Notes under the pieces: model-generated
Database searches by the model: none
Seen by the model: only the letters and a program-made list of their open reading frames with translations
Told to the model about the DNA's origin: nothing
Shown here: one piece after another, positions 8,824-17,058 of the stretch
How positions within the stretch are numbered: the first letter of the stretch is position 1
Layout of the letters: every line of letters starts with the position of its first letter
Made by a program: the position numbers and the translations under genes
Source: Lachnospiraceae bacterium
Lineage (GTDB): Bacteria > Bacillota > Clostridia > Lachnospirales > Lachnospiraceae
Direction: 5' to 3'
DNA: 64,000 bases
Assembly: GCA_024696005.1 (NCBI GenBank)
Contig: JAILHF010000022.1
Span: 19,193-83,192, forward strand

Positions 8824-10252
8824 AGGGAAGAAAAGAACGAACATCGCTTTGCTCTTTGCCGCGGCGCTGAGTGTCTTCTCCGCGTTTTCTTTTGTGTACA
8901 ATGACATGAAGATCCAGACCGCCTGGGCCCGCATCTTTCTGGACGGCGTGGAGAGCGGAACGATACGGCGTTACGCGGAGCTTGTCGAGCAGGGCTTTCC
9001 GGCCTGTCCCAACAATTACAGCCTCTTTTACAACATCTGCATGGCTCTGTGGTTTGCACCGCTGCGGATCGCGGAACGCCTTTCGGGAGGCGTGATCGCG
9101 GAATTCGTCTGGTTTGCCTGGTTTAAGCTGCTGATCCTTCTGTGCTTTGCGCTCTGCACGCTTCTGATCGCAAAGATCCTGAAAAAGCTGGGGAAGGATG
9201 AGGAGAGCATCGGAAACCTGCTCTTTCTGTTTCTGGTCTCGCCCGTCACACAGTACGCGGGGATCGCGATCGGCCAGGTGGACTGCTTTTCGCTGGTGCT
9301 GATGCTCGCCGCAGTGCACGCGCTTTTGGATGAGCGTTACGGGCGGATGTGCTTTCTGGTCTCGCTTTCTTTGATGTTCAAGCCCTTTGTGCTCTTTGCT
9401 TTCCTGCCGATCTTCTTCCTGCGTTTTTACCGGGAGCCTGTGAAAATGTTTCGCTACGGCGCGGTCACGCTGAGCATGCCTGCCCTGATGCAGCTGCTGG
9501 GACGGACCTATTTCATCGATTACGAGCAGAAGCGCAGCTTTTACGACAGCCTCTTTCATTTTCCGGACAGGATACTGGGCGGCAGCATTTACGAGACGGC
9601 GCCCTTTGTCACGCTCTTCTGCATCCTTTTGTATTTCTGCGCGCGGAAGTGCTCGGAGAATAAGTGTACGCGGAAAGACGACCTGCTCTTCCCGTTTTGC
9701 GGGATCCTGCTCTTTCTGCTCTTTTCGGAATGGTCGGCGCACTGGATCGTCTACCTCTCGTTCTTCCTGCTCTTCTGTGCCCTGCTGGCAAAACGCAAGC
9801 AGGACGTGCTGCTTTTGTACCTGGTCCTCGGCATCTTCTATCCGCTTTATGTGGTGAGCAAATGGCCGGCGGAGCTGGACATGGGCATGCTGGGCGGCGC
9901 GCTGCTAACGCAGCTTTCGGGGATACGCTATGACGGCCACGAGCTGGGCTGGTTTGTGGGAAATCATCTGATCGATGTGAAATATGCAGTCATCATCTGC
10001 CGCTCGGTGATCACGGCGGCCCTGCTGCTTCTGTCGCTGCCGGTGCTGCGCCTGTTTAAGGGGAAGGGGGAAGAGGCTTTCGGTATTGATGGGAAAGAGG
10101 GAGCGGTTTCCGATGGAAAAAAGAAGAACGGATCGAATCGGTCCGCGGAATTCCGGCTTGAAAAAAAGGAGGAAAAGCTCCTGCTCTACGCACAGTGCAT
10201 TCCCTGGTTACTGTTCCTGGGGGCTGTCTGGATCCTTGCGATGAAGGGGTAG
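8813..10252 (+). CDS. Polytopic membrane protein, possible GT-C glycosyltransferase
   Basis: A 479-residue protein with about ten hydrophobic segments, starting at ATG 8813 after a GGAAGG site. The first loop, between the first and second helices, contains NDMKIQTAWARIFLDG and is acidic/aromatic, as in GT-C fold glycosyltransferases that take lipid-phosphate sugars outside the membrane. IAIGQVDCFSLVLML near residue 150 resembles the GQ(V/I)D block seen in mannosyltransferase-like GT87/GT39 relatives. A charged insert near residues 415-450 precedes the last helix. It is the last gene of the polysaccharide operon; the function is inferred from fold-like features. Confidence 0.6.
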   Translation: MENKGKKRTNIALLFAAALSVFSAFSFVYNDMKIQTAWARIFLDGVESGTIRRYAELVEQGFPACPNNYSLFYNICMALWFAPLRIAERLSGGVIAEFVWFAWFKLLILLCFALCTLLIAKILKKLGKDEESIGNLLFLFLVSPVTQYAGIAIGQVDCFSLVLMLAAVHALLDERYGRMCFLVSLSLMFKPFVLFAFLPIFFLRFYREPVKMFRYGAVTLSMPALMQLLGRTYFIDYEQKRSFYDSLFHFPDRILGGSIYETAPFVTLFCILLYFCARKCSENKCTRKDDLLFPFCGILLFLLFSEWSAHWIVYLSFFLLFCALLAKRKQDVLLLYLVLGIFYPLYVVSKWPAELDMGMLGGALLTQLSGIRYDGHELGWFVGNHLIDVKYAVIICRSVITAALLLLSLPVLRLFKGKGEEAFGIDGKEGAVSDGKKKNGSNRSAEFRLEKKEEKLLLYAQCIPWLLFLGAVWILAMKG

Positions 10253-10601
10253 AGAAACAGATCTTCAGAAAATAAAAAGCACTTGTGGCTGTTCCGTTCG
10301 CAGGACGGTTTTGCGTAGATGAAGGGAGAGAGTGGTTCTGAGCAGAAGGACATAAGTTCTGGGCACCACTCCGGAGCCACGCAGCTCTAAGAAGCTGCTT
10401 TTATTTCCGGTACAGCCCGGGACCGCTCGAGACTTCGCATCCATGCGCAGGCTCGAGCTCTCGTCGCCATCCATGGCGACTCGTCCCTTTTTCCATTCTG
10501 CAGCTTCAAGAGCTGACGGGCTCCTCCGCGACGTGCCCCGGCCCTTATGTCCTCTGCTCTTCACAGCATCAGGTTCGCTCATCCCGCAAACCGCATGCTC
10601 A
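10253..10601. other. Non-coding stretch with two ATCCAT-centred palindromes
   Basis: No credible gene lies in these 349 bases between converging operons. Two hairpins share the same centre: CGCATccATGCG at 10434-10445, enclosed by an outer GCTCGAG/CTCGAGC pair, and GTCGCCATccATGGCGAC at 10463-10480. A smaller hairpin at 10381-10398 could end the + operon. The - strand frame across it is open but lacks a ribosome site and is low in recognisable protein character. It may be a dispersed structured repeat or part of a non-coding RNA. Confidence 0.5.
10381..10404 (+). terminator. Possible terminator of the polysaccharide operon
   Basis: A six-base-pair stem GCAGCT/AGCTGC with a six-base loop is followed by TTTTATTT. 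The stem is short, so termination strength is uncertain; it lies 130 bases after the last + strand stop codon. Confidence 0.4.
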
Positions 10602-11585
10602 CTATTTCCCTGAAACCTGATAAAACAGATACCGCAGCACATTGCCGCGGCTGATGTCGAAAGCACCCAGGCGCCCGTCGAAGAAGCGGCCGAGCAGAAA
10701 CAGCATCTTTTTGAAGCGTCCGTCGTTCTCGTAATGCTCCATCGAGCGGAAGAGGGCGACGTATTTTTGTACCTGCGCCTTGTAATCGGCGGGCATTTCG
10801 CTGCCCTTCACGTCCAGCAGGTTCTGCAGGCGGTCGCCGTGCCGTTTCAGATAAAACAGCACCTTCTGCACCTGGCAGATATCTTCTTCTTTCCGATCCC
10901 GTTTGTTTGCCCGGGCACCCACGGTGTTTTTCCCGTGCTGGCGGTAGAGCGTGAGCGGCTCATCGAGGGCCGTTACCGTGCCGTAGGCCGGTGCGCAGAC
11001 CGCAAGCCAGCTGTCGTGCAGCCAGCCCTTTTTTTCGGGGATCGGAAAGGCTTTTTCGGCCAGCTCCCGGCGGAAGGACATCTGCGTGCCCGGGACGGCC
11101 CAGTAGTACATCAATAGCTGCCGGAACTTTTCCTGCGGGATGCGGTCGCAGAGGCCGGCGCGCCGCAGGTTCAGCGAAGTCCAGAAATCGCATCCCAGGG
11201 AGTTCAGCTCCCCGTCTACCAGCTCACTGTTGGAAAAGACCATCATGCAGGAGCTGTCTTTCTCGTATTCCCGCATCATGAGCTCGATCTTGTCCTTACG
11301 CCACACATCGTCCTGGTCGGCCGTGAAGATCACGTCGCCGCTGCAGGCGAGTATGCACTTCTGGAAGGAATAAAACACGCCCCTGTTCGTTTCGTTCACA
11401 AGGATGCTGTGCGGGATCCCGCATTCGGAAAGGATCTTTTCGGCAAGGGCGGCCGTGCCGTCGGGGCTGCAGTCGTCGAGGAGCACGATCTCGTCGGGTT
11501 TTCGCGTCTGCTCAAAGATGCTGCGGAGCTGCTCCTCCAGGAAGCGCTCGCCCTTATAGGTACACATCGCGACGGAAATACGCAT
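10602..11585 (-). CDS. Glycosyltransferase family 2 (rhamnosyltransferase-like)
   Basis: A 327-residue GT-A enzyme. SVAMCTYKGERFLEEQLRSI at the start, IVLLDDCSPDGT near residue 34 and FTADQDDVW near residue 90 (the DxD-type site) are typical of the rhamnosyltransferase-like GT2 subgroup. No membrane segment is visible. It lies 9 bases downstream of the C11 peptidase on the same strand and is probably cotranscribed with it; it faces the end of the + strand polysaccharide operon. It likely adds a sugar to the same envelope polysaccharide, though the donor is unknown. Confidence 0.85.
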   Translation of the reverse strand: MRISVAMCTYKGERFLEEQLRSIFEQTRKPDEIVLLDDCSPDGTAALAEKILSECGIPHSILVNETNRGVFYSFQKCILACSGDVIFTADQDDVWRKDKIELMMREYEKDSSCMMVFSNSELVDGELNSLGCDFWTSLNLRRAGLCDRIPQEKFRQLLMYYWAVPGTQMSFRRELAEKAFPIPEKKGWLHDSWLAVCAPAYGTVTALDEPLTLYRQHGKNTVGARANKRDRKEEDICQVQKVLFYLKRHGDRLQNLLDVKGSEMPADYKAQVQKYVALFRSMEHYENDGRFKKMLFLLGRFFDGRLGAFDISRGNVLRYLFYQVSGK

Positions 11586-11594
11586 GAGCCTGCC

Positions 11595-13034
11595 TCAATA
11601 ACTGAAATCGTCCCAGCCCTGCCACTGGTGATCGAATTCGTAATAATCGTAGTAATTTGAGGCTGCGGAATTGTTCTGGAAATTGCCCAGCCACTGGATA
11701 TAGCGCTTGTCGATGCCGATGCCGGCAAAGACCTGCCCCAGCGAGGCGTAAAATTCCGGATCGCCGTAGGGCAGCGTGACGGACAGACCGGTCAGGCCGG
11801 TGTTGTCGAAGGAACAGTTATAGTAGGCCACACAGGAAGCCAGGCGCGAGACCAGGCTCTTGGTCATGGGCGAGGGGATGGATACCGCCAGCGCCAGCAG
11901 GTCGGTGATGTAGCATTCCGCCATGACGCTGCTCACACGGGGATGAGCCCGTCCGCTGCGCTTGATCTCGCGGCTGTAGTTGACCGAGAGCAGCGTGTCT
12001 TCGTTTTCGTAGGCAAAATCCTTCCAGGCGTCAAAGGCCGCCGGGATATAACGCTCGTCGATCAGGGCCAGCGTGGAGCTGGAGCCGAAATACTCGACGG
12101 CGTTGGTCTCCACCATGTCGTCGATCAGGATCTTTGACAGGGAGACGGTATCGATGGAGCTGTTCCGGGCCAGCGCGTCGAGCCAGCCGCCGTATGCCCA
12201 GCCCAGGGCGGATTCGAAGTCCTCGGAGAGGACACAGTAATCGCAGTAGTCATAGAGCGCGTAGCACACTTCAATGGAGCTCATGATGCAGGCGTCCATC
12301 CCGATGAAATCAAAGACCAGCCCGCTCTGCTGCAGGGCGGCCGTCATCTCGTCCATTGTGAGCGAGTGGTCCTCGCCGAGCCATTCGTCGTAGCCGAAGC
12401 CTTCCACGGAGCCGCCGCCGTGATCCCAGAGGATCAGGAAATAGCGGTCTGCCGGATGAAGGGTCGAACCCCACTTCAGGAAATCCAGCAGGGTGGCGGG
12501 GTCGGTGCAGTCCAGCTGCGGGAGGCCGTCGTCGAGCAGCACGAGCTGCTGCTGATCGATCTCGAAGCGCTGGCTGTGGTCCGAGGCGATGTTGAAATCC
12601 TGCCACTGCTTCGTTCCCATGGTCTGGATCAGGATGTGGACCTTGTCGCTGCTTGCGGCGCCCAGCATCTCACGGATGTCCTGGGAGGCAAAGCCGTTGA
12701 AGCTCTCCAGATCGGAGCCGTTCATGTAGACGAGGATCGTGACCTCGTCCATGCCGCCGCCCACCGGGGTGACAAGGGGGGAGCGGACCAGACGGCTCTG
12801 TGCGAGCTCACCGCGCTCGTTTGCGGCCTTTTCGGCGGCTTCCTGCCTGCGCAGACGCGCCTCTTCGTCCAGATTGCGGCGCATTTCCTCGGTCCGGGAC
12901 ATGTAAAGCCCGCGGGATTCGGGTTGCTGCGGGCCCCTGATCAGCCCTTTCGCGCACACGCTCAAAGCCCCCACGAGCAGCAGCAGGGAGGGCAGGAGAA
13001 GCAATATGCGTTTCAGGCGATCCGTCTTCTTCAT
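11595..13034 (-). CDS. Clostripain-type (C11) cysteine peptidase, membrane-anchored
   Basis: A 479-residue protein with one N-terminal hydrophobic segment (about 9-28) serving as signal anchor or signal peptide, a charged coiled-coil-like stretch (45-80), then a C11 domain. WDHGGG places the catalytic His at 205 and MDACIMSSIE places the catalytic Cys at 249. The family cuts after Arg or Lys and usually self-activates. Activity probably lies outside the membrane. It shares a transcript with the GT2 gene that follows. A TATACT box sits at 13044-13049 on the - strand, only nine bases from the ATG, and no ribosome site is visible, so the mRNA may be almost leaderless. Confidence 0.85.
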   Translation of the reverse strand: MKKTDRLKRILLLLPSLLLLVGALSVCAKGLIRGPQQPESRGLYMSRTEEMRRNLDEEARLRRQEAAEKAANERGELAQSRLVRSPLVTPVGGGMDEVTILVYMNGSDLESFNGFASQDIREMLGAASSDKVHILIQTMGTKQWQDFNIASDHSQRFEIDQQQLVLLDDGLPQLDCTDPATLLDFLKWGSTLHPADRYFLILWDHGGGSVEGFGYDEWLGEDHSLTMDEMTAALQQSGLVFDFIGMDACIMSSIEVCYALYDYCDYCVLSEDFESALGWAYGGWLDALARNSSIDTVSLSKILIDDMVETNAVEYFGSSSTLALIDERYIPAAFDAWKDFAYENEDTLLSVNYSREIKRSGRAHPRVSSVMAECYITDLLALAVSIPSPMTKSLVSRLASCVAYYNCSFDNTGLTGLSVTLPYGDPEFYASLGQVFAGIGIDKRYIQWLGNFQNNSAASNYYDYYEFDHQWQGWDDFSY

Positions 13035-13062
13035 ATGTCATATAGTATAGCACGGGTTTTCA

Positions 13063-13091
13063 TTGAAAGAAAGAGACTTTTGTGTTATGAT
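13063..13091 (+). promoter_or_regulatory. Sigma-A-type promoter for xpaC-telA
   Basis: TTGAAA, a 17-base spacer, then TATGAT, ending 30 bases before the xpaC start codon. It faces away from the C11 peptidase gene, whose own -10-like box is less than 20 bases away on the other strand. Confidence 0.6.
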
Positions 13092-13121
13092 AGGAACGGT
13101 GCGATAAAGAAAGGATATGCT

Positions 13122-14447
13122 ATGGCAGCCGGAGACAATAAACCGAAACAAGTGATCGATGTGCTGGCGGACGGCGTGGCCGGTGTGGCGGATCGTGTCG
13201 CCAACGCAGCCGCGACGGGGAATTACAGTTCCCTCAGCCAGGATGTAAGCCGTGAGCTTGAAAACATGTTCGGGAATCTGGGACGTACCGTGAACCCGAA
13301 CCGGCCGGAGCAGTTCGGACCCCGCGTGCAGCAGGGGACCATGGGATACCGCAATCCCACGAATGAAAGCTATTGGCAGCAGACACAGACTGCCCAGAAG
13401 ATACGCAATATCAACCAGCAGAGGGCGCAGATGGCGCAGAGGACCGGATATCACGCTCCCAACGCCGCGGTGCCGCAGCAGAGGCTACAGCAACAGCAGA
13501 AATTTGTGCCTGCCCTGTATCGTAACCTCGGAAGCGAAAAACTCAACGCGAACATCGGCATGGTGGCCGGGCTTGCGGTCGGTACCGTCAGTACCCTTGC
13601 TTTGGGAGCCGTGGCCATGGTGGCCGGCTGGGCCGGACTGGTCGGGGCGCTCATCTTCGGGATCATCCCCGTAGGAAGCTTTATCGGGGCCGGAGTCAGC
13701 AGCAGCAATCTCAGCGCCATACAGCGTTTCAATAAATATGTAAAGAGCCTGAACGGCAAGACCTACACCGAGGTGGAGGAGCTCGCCAGGGGCACCGGAA
13801 AGACCGCGAAATACATCCGCAAGGACCTGAAGAAGATGATCGACAAGGGCTGGTTTGCCCAGGGTCACATGGATGAGGAAGGCCTGAACCTGATCACCAG
13901 CGACGAAACCTACCAGCAGTACCTGCAGGCCATGCAGTCGGCCGAGGAGCGTGCCAAGGTGGTGGACGGCTACACCGGCGAGCAGCGCGAGATCTTCCAG
14001 CAGGGCGAGCAGTACATCAACGAGATCCGCGAGTGCAACAAGGAGATCCCGGATGTGGACATCTCGGCCAAGCTTGACCGCATGGAGCATTCCGTGCGCG
14101 TGATCGTCGACCGGGCCAAGCAGCAGCCCAGCCTCACCCAGGATCTGCGCAGGCTGATGAACTACTACCTGCCCACGATGGTCAAGCTTCTGCATTCGTA
14201 CATAGATCTGGACCGGCAGGAAAAGACCAGTGCCAACATCGAGAGCTCCAAGCAGGAGGTCGTGCGGACCATCGACATGATGAACGATGCCTTCGACAGG
14301 CTGTTTGACGGGCTGTTTGACGATACCAGCCTGGATATCTCCTCGGATGCCGAGGTGATGCGTCAGCTCCTCGAACAGGAAGGATTGACAGGACATAACT
14401 TTACATCAAACATCACCATGCCCGGGACCGGGAATGATGAGCAGTGA
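13122..14447 (+). CDS. xpaC: XpaC family protein (5-bromo-4-chloroindolyl phosphate hydrolysis family)
   Basis: A 441-residue protein starting at ATG 13122 behind AGAAAGGA; the frame is open further upstream but runs through the antisense of the peptidase gene. The N-terminal third is Gln/Asn-rich and low in complexity, a Gly/Ala-rich hydrophobic pair of segments lies at about 145-185, and the C-terminal half is helical and ends with the YLPTMVKLLHSYIDLD and TIDMMNDAFDRLFD stretches of the XpaC family. It precedes telA, the usual partner. The pair is linked to envelope or tellurite-type stress in other bacteria; the biochemical role is not settled. Confidence 0.8.
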   Translation: MAAGDNKPKQVIDVLADGVAGVADRVANAAATGNYSSLSQDVSRELENMFGNLGRTVNPNRPEQFGPRVQQGTMGYRNPTNESYWQQTQTAQKIRNINQQRAQMAQRTGYHAPNAAVPQQRLQQQQKFVPALYRNLGSEKLNANIGMVAGLAVGTVSTLALGAVAMVAGWAGLVGALIFGIIPVGSFIGAGVSSSNLSAIQRFNKYVKSLNGKTYTEVEELARGTGKTAKYIRKDLKKMIDKGWFAQGHMDEEGLNLITSDETYQQYLQAMQSAEERAKVVDGYTGEQREIFQQGEQYINEIRECNKEIPDVDISAKLDRMEHSVRVIVDRAKQQPSLTQDLRRLMNYYLPTMVKLLHSYIDLDRQEKTSANIESSKQEVVRTIDMMNDAFDRLFDGLFDDTSLDISSDAEVMRQLLEQEGLTGHNFTSNITMPGTGNDEQ

Positions 14448-14507
14448 TATAACACGAGCATGACCATGCCCGGAAGCGGGGATGGCAACAATAAGGAGGG
14501 AAAGAAC

Positions 14508-15725
14508 ATGGCGGATAATGAAATGCAGCAGGCAGTACAGGGTCTGGCGGATTCCAACAGCGCAGCGATCAGCGAGCTGGGGAATGCATCAACCATGCCC
14601 ACGCTCACGCTGGATCCTTTCGGAGCAGCTCCCACGGCCGAGACGGTGCCCGGAGTAGCGGTACCGAAGGAAATGGCTTCGGCGGCCGATGTGGCCGAGC
14701 AGCAGCTTTCGGAAGAAGAGAAAAAGATGGTGGATGCCTTTGCCACCCAGATCGATATCACCAACAGCAACGTGATCATGACATACGGAGCAGGTACCCA
14801 GCAGAAGATGGCGGATTTCTCCGGCAAAGCGCTGGACAACGTGCGTTCCAAGGATATGGGTGAAGTCGGCGAGCTGCTGACCGGCGTTGTCGCCGAGCTG
14901 AAGGGCTTTAACGGCGAGGACGAAAAGGGCATCAAGGGCTTCTTCAAGAAGCAGGGCAACAAGCTGCAGATGATGAAGGCGAAATACGACAAGGCCGAGG
15001 TGAACATCAACCGCATCGTGGATACGCTGCAGCAGCACGAGACGCGCCTGATGAAGGATGCGGCGATGCTGGACAAGATGTACGACATGAACCTGGCTTA
15101 CTTCAAGGAGCTGACGATGTACATCATCGCCGGCAAGAAGAAGCTGCAGGAAGCCGAGACCGTGGTGCTGCCCGAGCTTCAGCGCCGTGCCCAGGAGAGC
15201 GGGCTGCCCGAGGATGCGCAGAAGGCAAGGGATTACCAGGAGATGTGCGAGCGTTTCTCCAAAAAGATCGTTGACCTGGAGCTGACCAGGACCATCGCGA
15301 TGCAGACGGCTCCGCAGATCCGCATGATCCAGTCCAACGACATGCAGATGGTGGACAAGATCCGTTCCACCATTGTCAATACCATTCCTCTGTGGAAGAG
15401 CCAGATGGTCATCGCTCTGGGCATCCAGAACGCGACCGAGGCCGCAAGGGCGCAGCGCGCGGTCACCGACGTGACCAACCAGATGCTCCTGCAGAACGCC
15501 GAGGCACTCAAGACCGCGACCATCGAGACCGAGAAGGAATCCCAGAGAGGCATCGTGGATATCGAGACGCTGAACAAGACGAACCAGAGCCTGATCACTA
15601 CCTTCGACGAAGTGATGCGCATCCAGTCCGAGGGCCGCGAGAAGCGCAAGCAGGCCGAGGCCGAGATGCAGCGCATGGAGAACGAGCTCAAGAACAAGCT
15701 TCTCGAGATCAAGGGAACGAAATAA
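14508..15725 (+). CDS. telA: Toxic anion resistance protein TelA
   Basis: A 405-residue, largely helical protein. The start at ATG 14508 is fixed by AAGGAGGG seven bases upstream; an in-frame ATG at 14460 lacks such a site. Family hallmarks include the DITNSNVIMTYG segment, AKYDKAEVNINRIVDTL, RTIAMQTAPQIRMIQ and the C-terminal heptad-like ENELKNKLLEIKGTK. TelA/KlaA proteins are cytoplasmic and are associated with tellurite and other stress resistance. It follows xpaC after 60 bases in which a duplicated TMPG-coding motif appears. A strong terminator follows. Confidence 0.9.
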   Translation: MADNEMQQAVQGLADSNSAAISELGNASTMPTLTLDPFGAAPTAETVPGVAVPKEMASAADVAEQQLSEEEKKMVDAFATQIDITNSNVIMTYGAGTQQKMADFSGKALDNVRSKDMGEVGELLTGVVAELKGFNGEDEKGIKGFFKKQGNKLQMMKAKYDKAEVNINRIVDTLQQHETRLMKDAAMLDKMYDMNLAYFKELTMYIIAGKKKLQEAETVVLPELQRRAQESGLPEDAQKARDYQEMCERFSKKIVDLELTRTIAMQTAPQIRMIQSNDMQMVDKIRSTIVNTIPLWKSQMVIALGIQNATEAARAQRAVTDVTNQMLLQNAEALKTATIETEKESQRGIVDIETLNKTNQSLITTFDEVMRIQSEGREKRKQAEAEMQRMENELKNKLLEIKGTK

Positions 15726-15752
15726 ATATGGTGTTTTGAATTTGTCATAACA

Positions 15753-15786
15753 AAACCGGGCTGTCATTCGGCAGCCCGGTTTTTTC
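15753..15786 (+). terminator. Terminator of xpaC-telA
   Basis: A GC-rich stem with AACCGGGCTG pairing to CAGCCCGGTT around an eight-base loop is followed by six T residues: a textbook intrinsic terminator 28 bases after the telA stop. Confidence 0.9.
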
Positions 15787-15809
15787 TCAAGTGTACAAAG
15801 TGGGAAGGG

Positions 15810-16148
15810 GCTAACACATTCCCATGTTTTTGACTTCTGTGTTAGCCGCAGTACTCCTTTTCTCCTGACATCCGAGGTCCTTCGGCTAACACACCCCCTC
15901 AATTTTGGCAGCTGTGTTAGCCGCGGGCGCCCCCATTCGCCAGCTATCCGAAGTATGTGGCTAACACAACCCCTTGTTTTGGCACATTGTGTTAGCTGTT
16001 ATTGCTTCCTTTCTTTCGACATCCGAGACTTTCGGCTAACACATTCCCCTATTTTTGTCTCCTGTGTTAGCCTCATGTGCGCCCATTCTCCGGATATCCG
16101 TGGCTTTCGGCTAACACACCCCCCCTATTTTCGCACTTGTGTCAGCCG
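15810..16148 (+). repeat. Tandem array 1: five 39-base palindromic units every 75 bases
   Basis: Units start at 15810, 15885, 15960, 16035 and 16110, an exact 75-base period. Each is GGCTAACACA, a 19-base middle and TGTGTTAGCC (39 bases); 36-base spacers separate them. The middles share a pyrimidine-rich CCCyTATTTTtG core and the spacers share an ATCCGA-like core, so both parts are diverged copies, unlike CRISPR. The last unit ends in the variant TGTGTCAGCC and is followed by GGAGGttCCTCC. The frame within is partly open because 75 is divisible by three, but no ribosome site exists. An inverted relative lies at 23856-24311. Confidence 0.92.
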
Positions 16149-16179
16149 GAGGTTCCTCCATGGATCATGAAACTGACGC

Positions 16180-16276
16180 AGCTCTGATCTGCAAGCGCCG
16201 CAACCGCCTGAACGGCAGCAGCCCCTCCCGGAGAACGAACTCAAAAACAAGCTGCTTGAGGTAAAGGGAACGAAAC
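16180..16276 (+). pseudogene. Decayed telA 3' end
   Basis: Bases 16231-16275 read ENELKNKLLEVKGTK, the same as the last 15 residues of the intact TelA at 15678-15722 except Ile to Val; several codons differ silently and the stop codon is replaced. Upstream bases align loosely with the preceding telA sequence but with an indel, so the frame is broken. Silent divergence suggests a remnant of a separate telA copy and not a fresh duplication. The left edge of the remnant is approximate. Confidence 0.7.
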
Positions 16277-16324
16277 CTTCAACATCGTTGCCATATGGAA
16301 TGGAATACAGATATTACGCTGTAC

Positions 16325-17005
16325 TCACAGCACTCTGTCAAACTCGTTACATAGCGGGATCTTTATCTCACTGTCCTCCTCTATGGGGATAAATCGCGGA
16401 TTGCCAGCTTCAAAATAGTTGTCCGTGCGGTCATCATTTACCGAACTCACTTCTCCGACTATCAGATCTCCATATCCCGCCTTGGGTGTGAAGAGATGAA
16501 AAAGTCCGGGATAGATCGTCATACTGTTTCCACGTGTTATCTCCACGTCTGTACCGGCAGGAACAAAGCTCTCGATCCCGTCACAAAGGATACGTACATC
16601 CCCGCTCCGGTCCACGCTTCCATCCGGAAGTGAATTCCACACGCGGATCAATAATACACCGCCCGAACGGTTGATGATATCTTCGGTCTTTTGTCTGTGG
16701 AAATGATTCGGCAGGATCTGTCCCTCTTTCATAAATATCAGTTTTTCGGCATAGGGACAGCCCGCCGTTCCATCAGGCAAACCATTACGTATCGTAAAAA
16801 GAACAGCTCCCGACTTCATAAAATCATCATGCCCAAACGTCGTGACATCCCAGCCACGCATCGTACTTATGATCGTGGCCGCCTCTTCACGATGCGCTCT
16901 CCACTCATCGATCGTCCAATCCGCAAACATCGGAAGCGAAAGTCCGCCGGCTGTAAGAAATCCCCTGGCCCAGCTGATGGCCTGCTCAATCTCCGAACGT
17001 TTCAT
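16325..17005 (-). CDS. D-lyxose/D-mannose ketol-isomerase
   Basis: A 226-residue cupin-fold protein matching the enterobacterial D-lyxose isomerase family in length and in its MKRSxI start, which fixes the start at 17005 behind AGGAGG. Expected metal ligands are all present: His101 and His103 (PNHFH), Glu108 (KTED) and His170 (GLFHLF). IGEVSSVNDD-like VGEVSSVNDD near 185 is also conserved. The enzyme interconverts D-lyxose and D-xylulose, or D-mannose and D-fructose, in the cytoplasm. It lies 53 bases after the aldo/keto reductase on the same strand, probably one operon for an unusual pentose or polyol. Base composition is lower in GC than flanking core genes. Confidence 0.85.
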   Translation of the reverse strand: MKRSEIEQAISWARGFLTAGGLSLPMFADWTIDEWRAHREEAATIISTMRGWDVTTFGHDDFMKSGAVLFTIRNGLPDGTAGCPYAEKLIFMKEGQILPNHFHRQKTEDIINRSGGVLLIRVWNSLPDGSVDRSGDVRILCDGIESFVPAGTDVEITRGNSMTIYPGLFHLFTPKAGYGDLIVGEVSSVNDDRTDNYFEAGNPRFIPIEEDSEIKIPLCNEFDRVL

Positions 17006-17058
17006 TCCATGCTCCTCCTGATCATCGGATGGTATCTGCAACCATCCCACAATGAATG

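Noticed and set aside
10265..10666. 133-residue protein on the - strand downstream of the GT2 gene
   Set aside because: It overlaps the end of the real GT2 gene, lacks a ribosome site and runs through palindromes.
12366..13121. N-terminal extension of XpaC
   Set aside because: The upstream frame is antisense to the C11 peptidase; the ATG at 13122 has a proper ribosome site and promoter.
15810..16148. CRISPR array
   Set aside because: The repeats are not identical, the spacers are related to each other, the repeat middles vary, and no cas gene is near.
15955..16170. Small repeated protein encoded in array 1 (and similar frames on the - strand in array 2)
   Set aside because: The open frame follows from a 75-base period; there is no ribosome site, and array 2 changes frame because some units are 74 bases apart.
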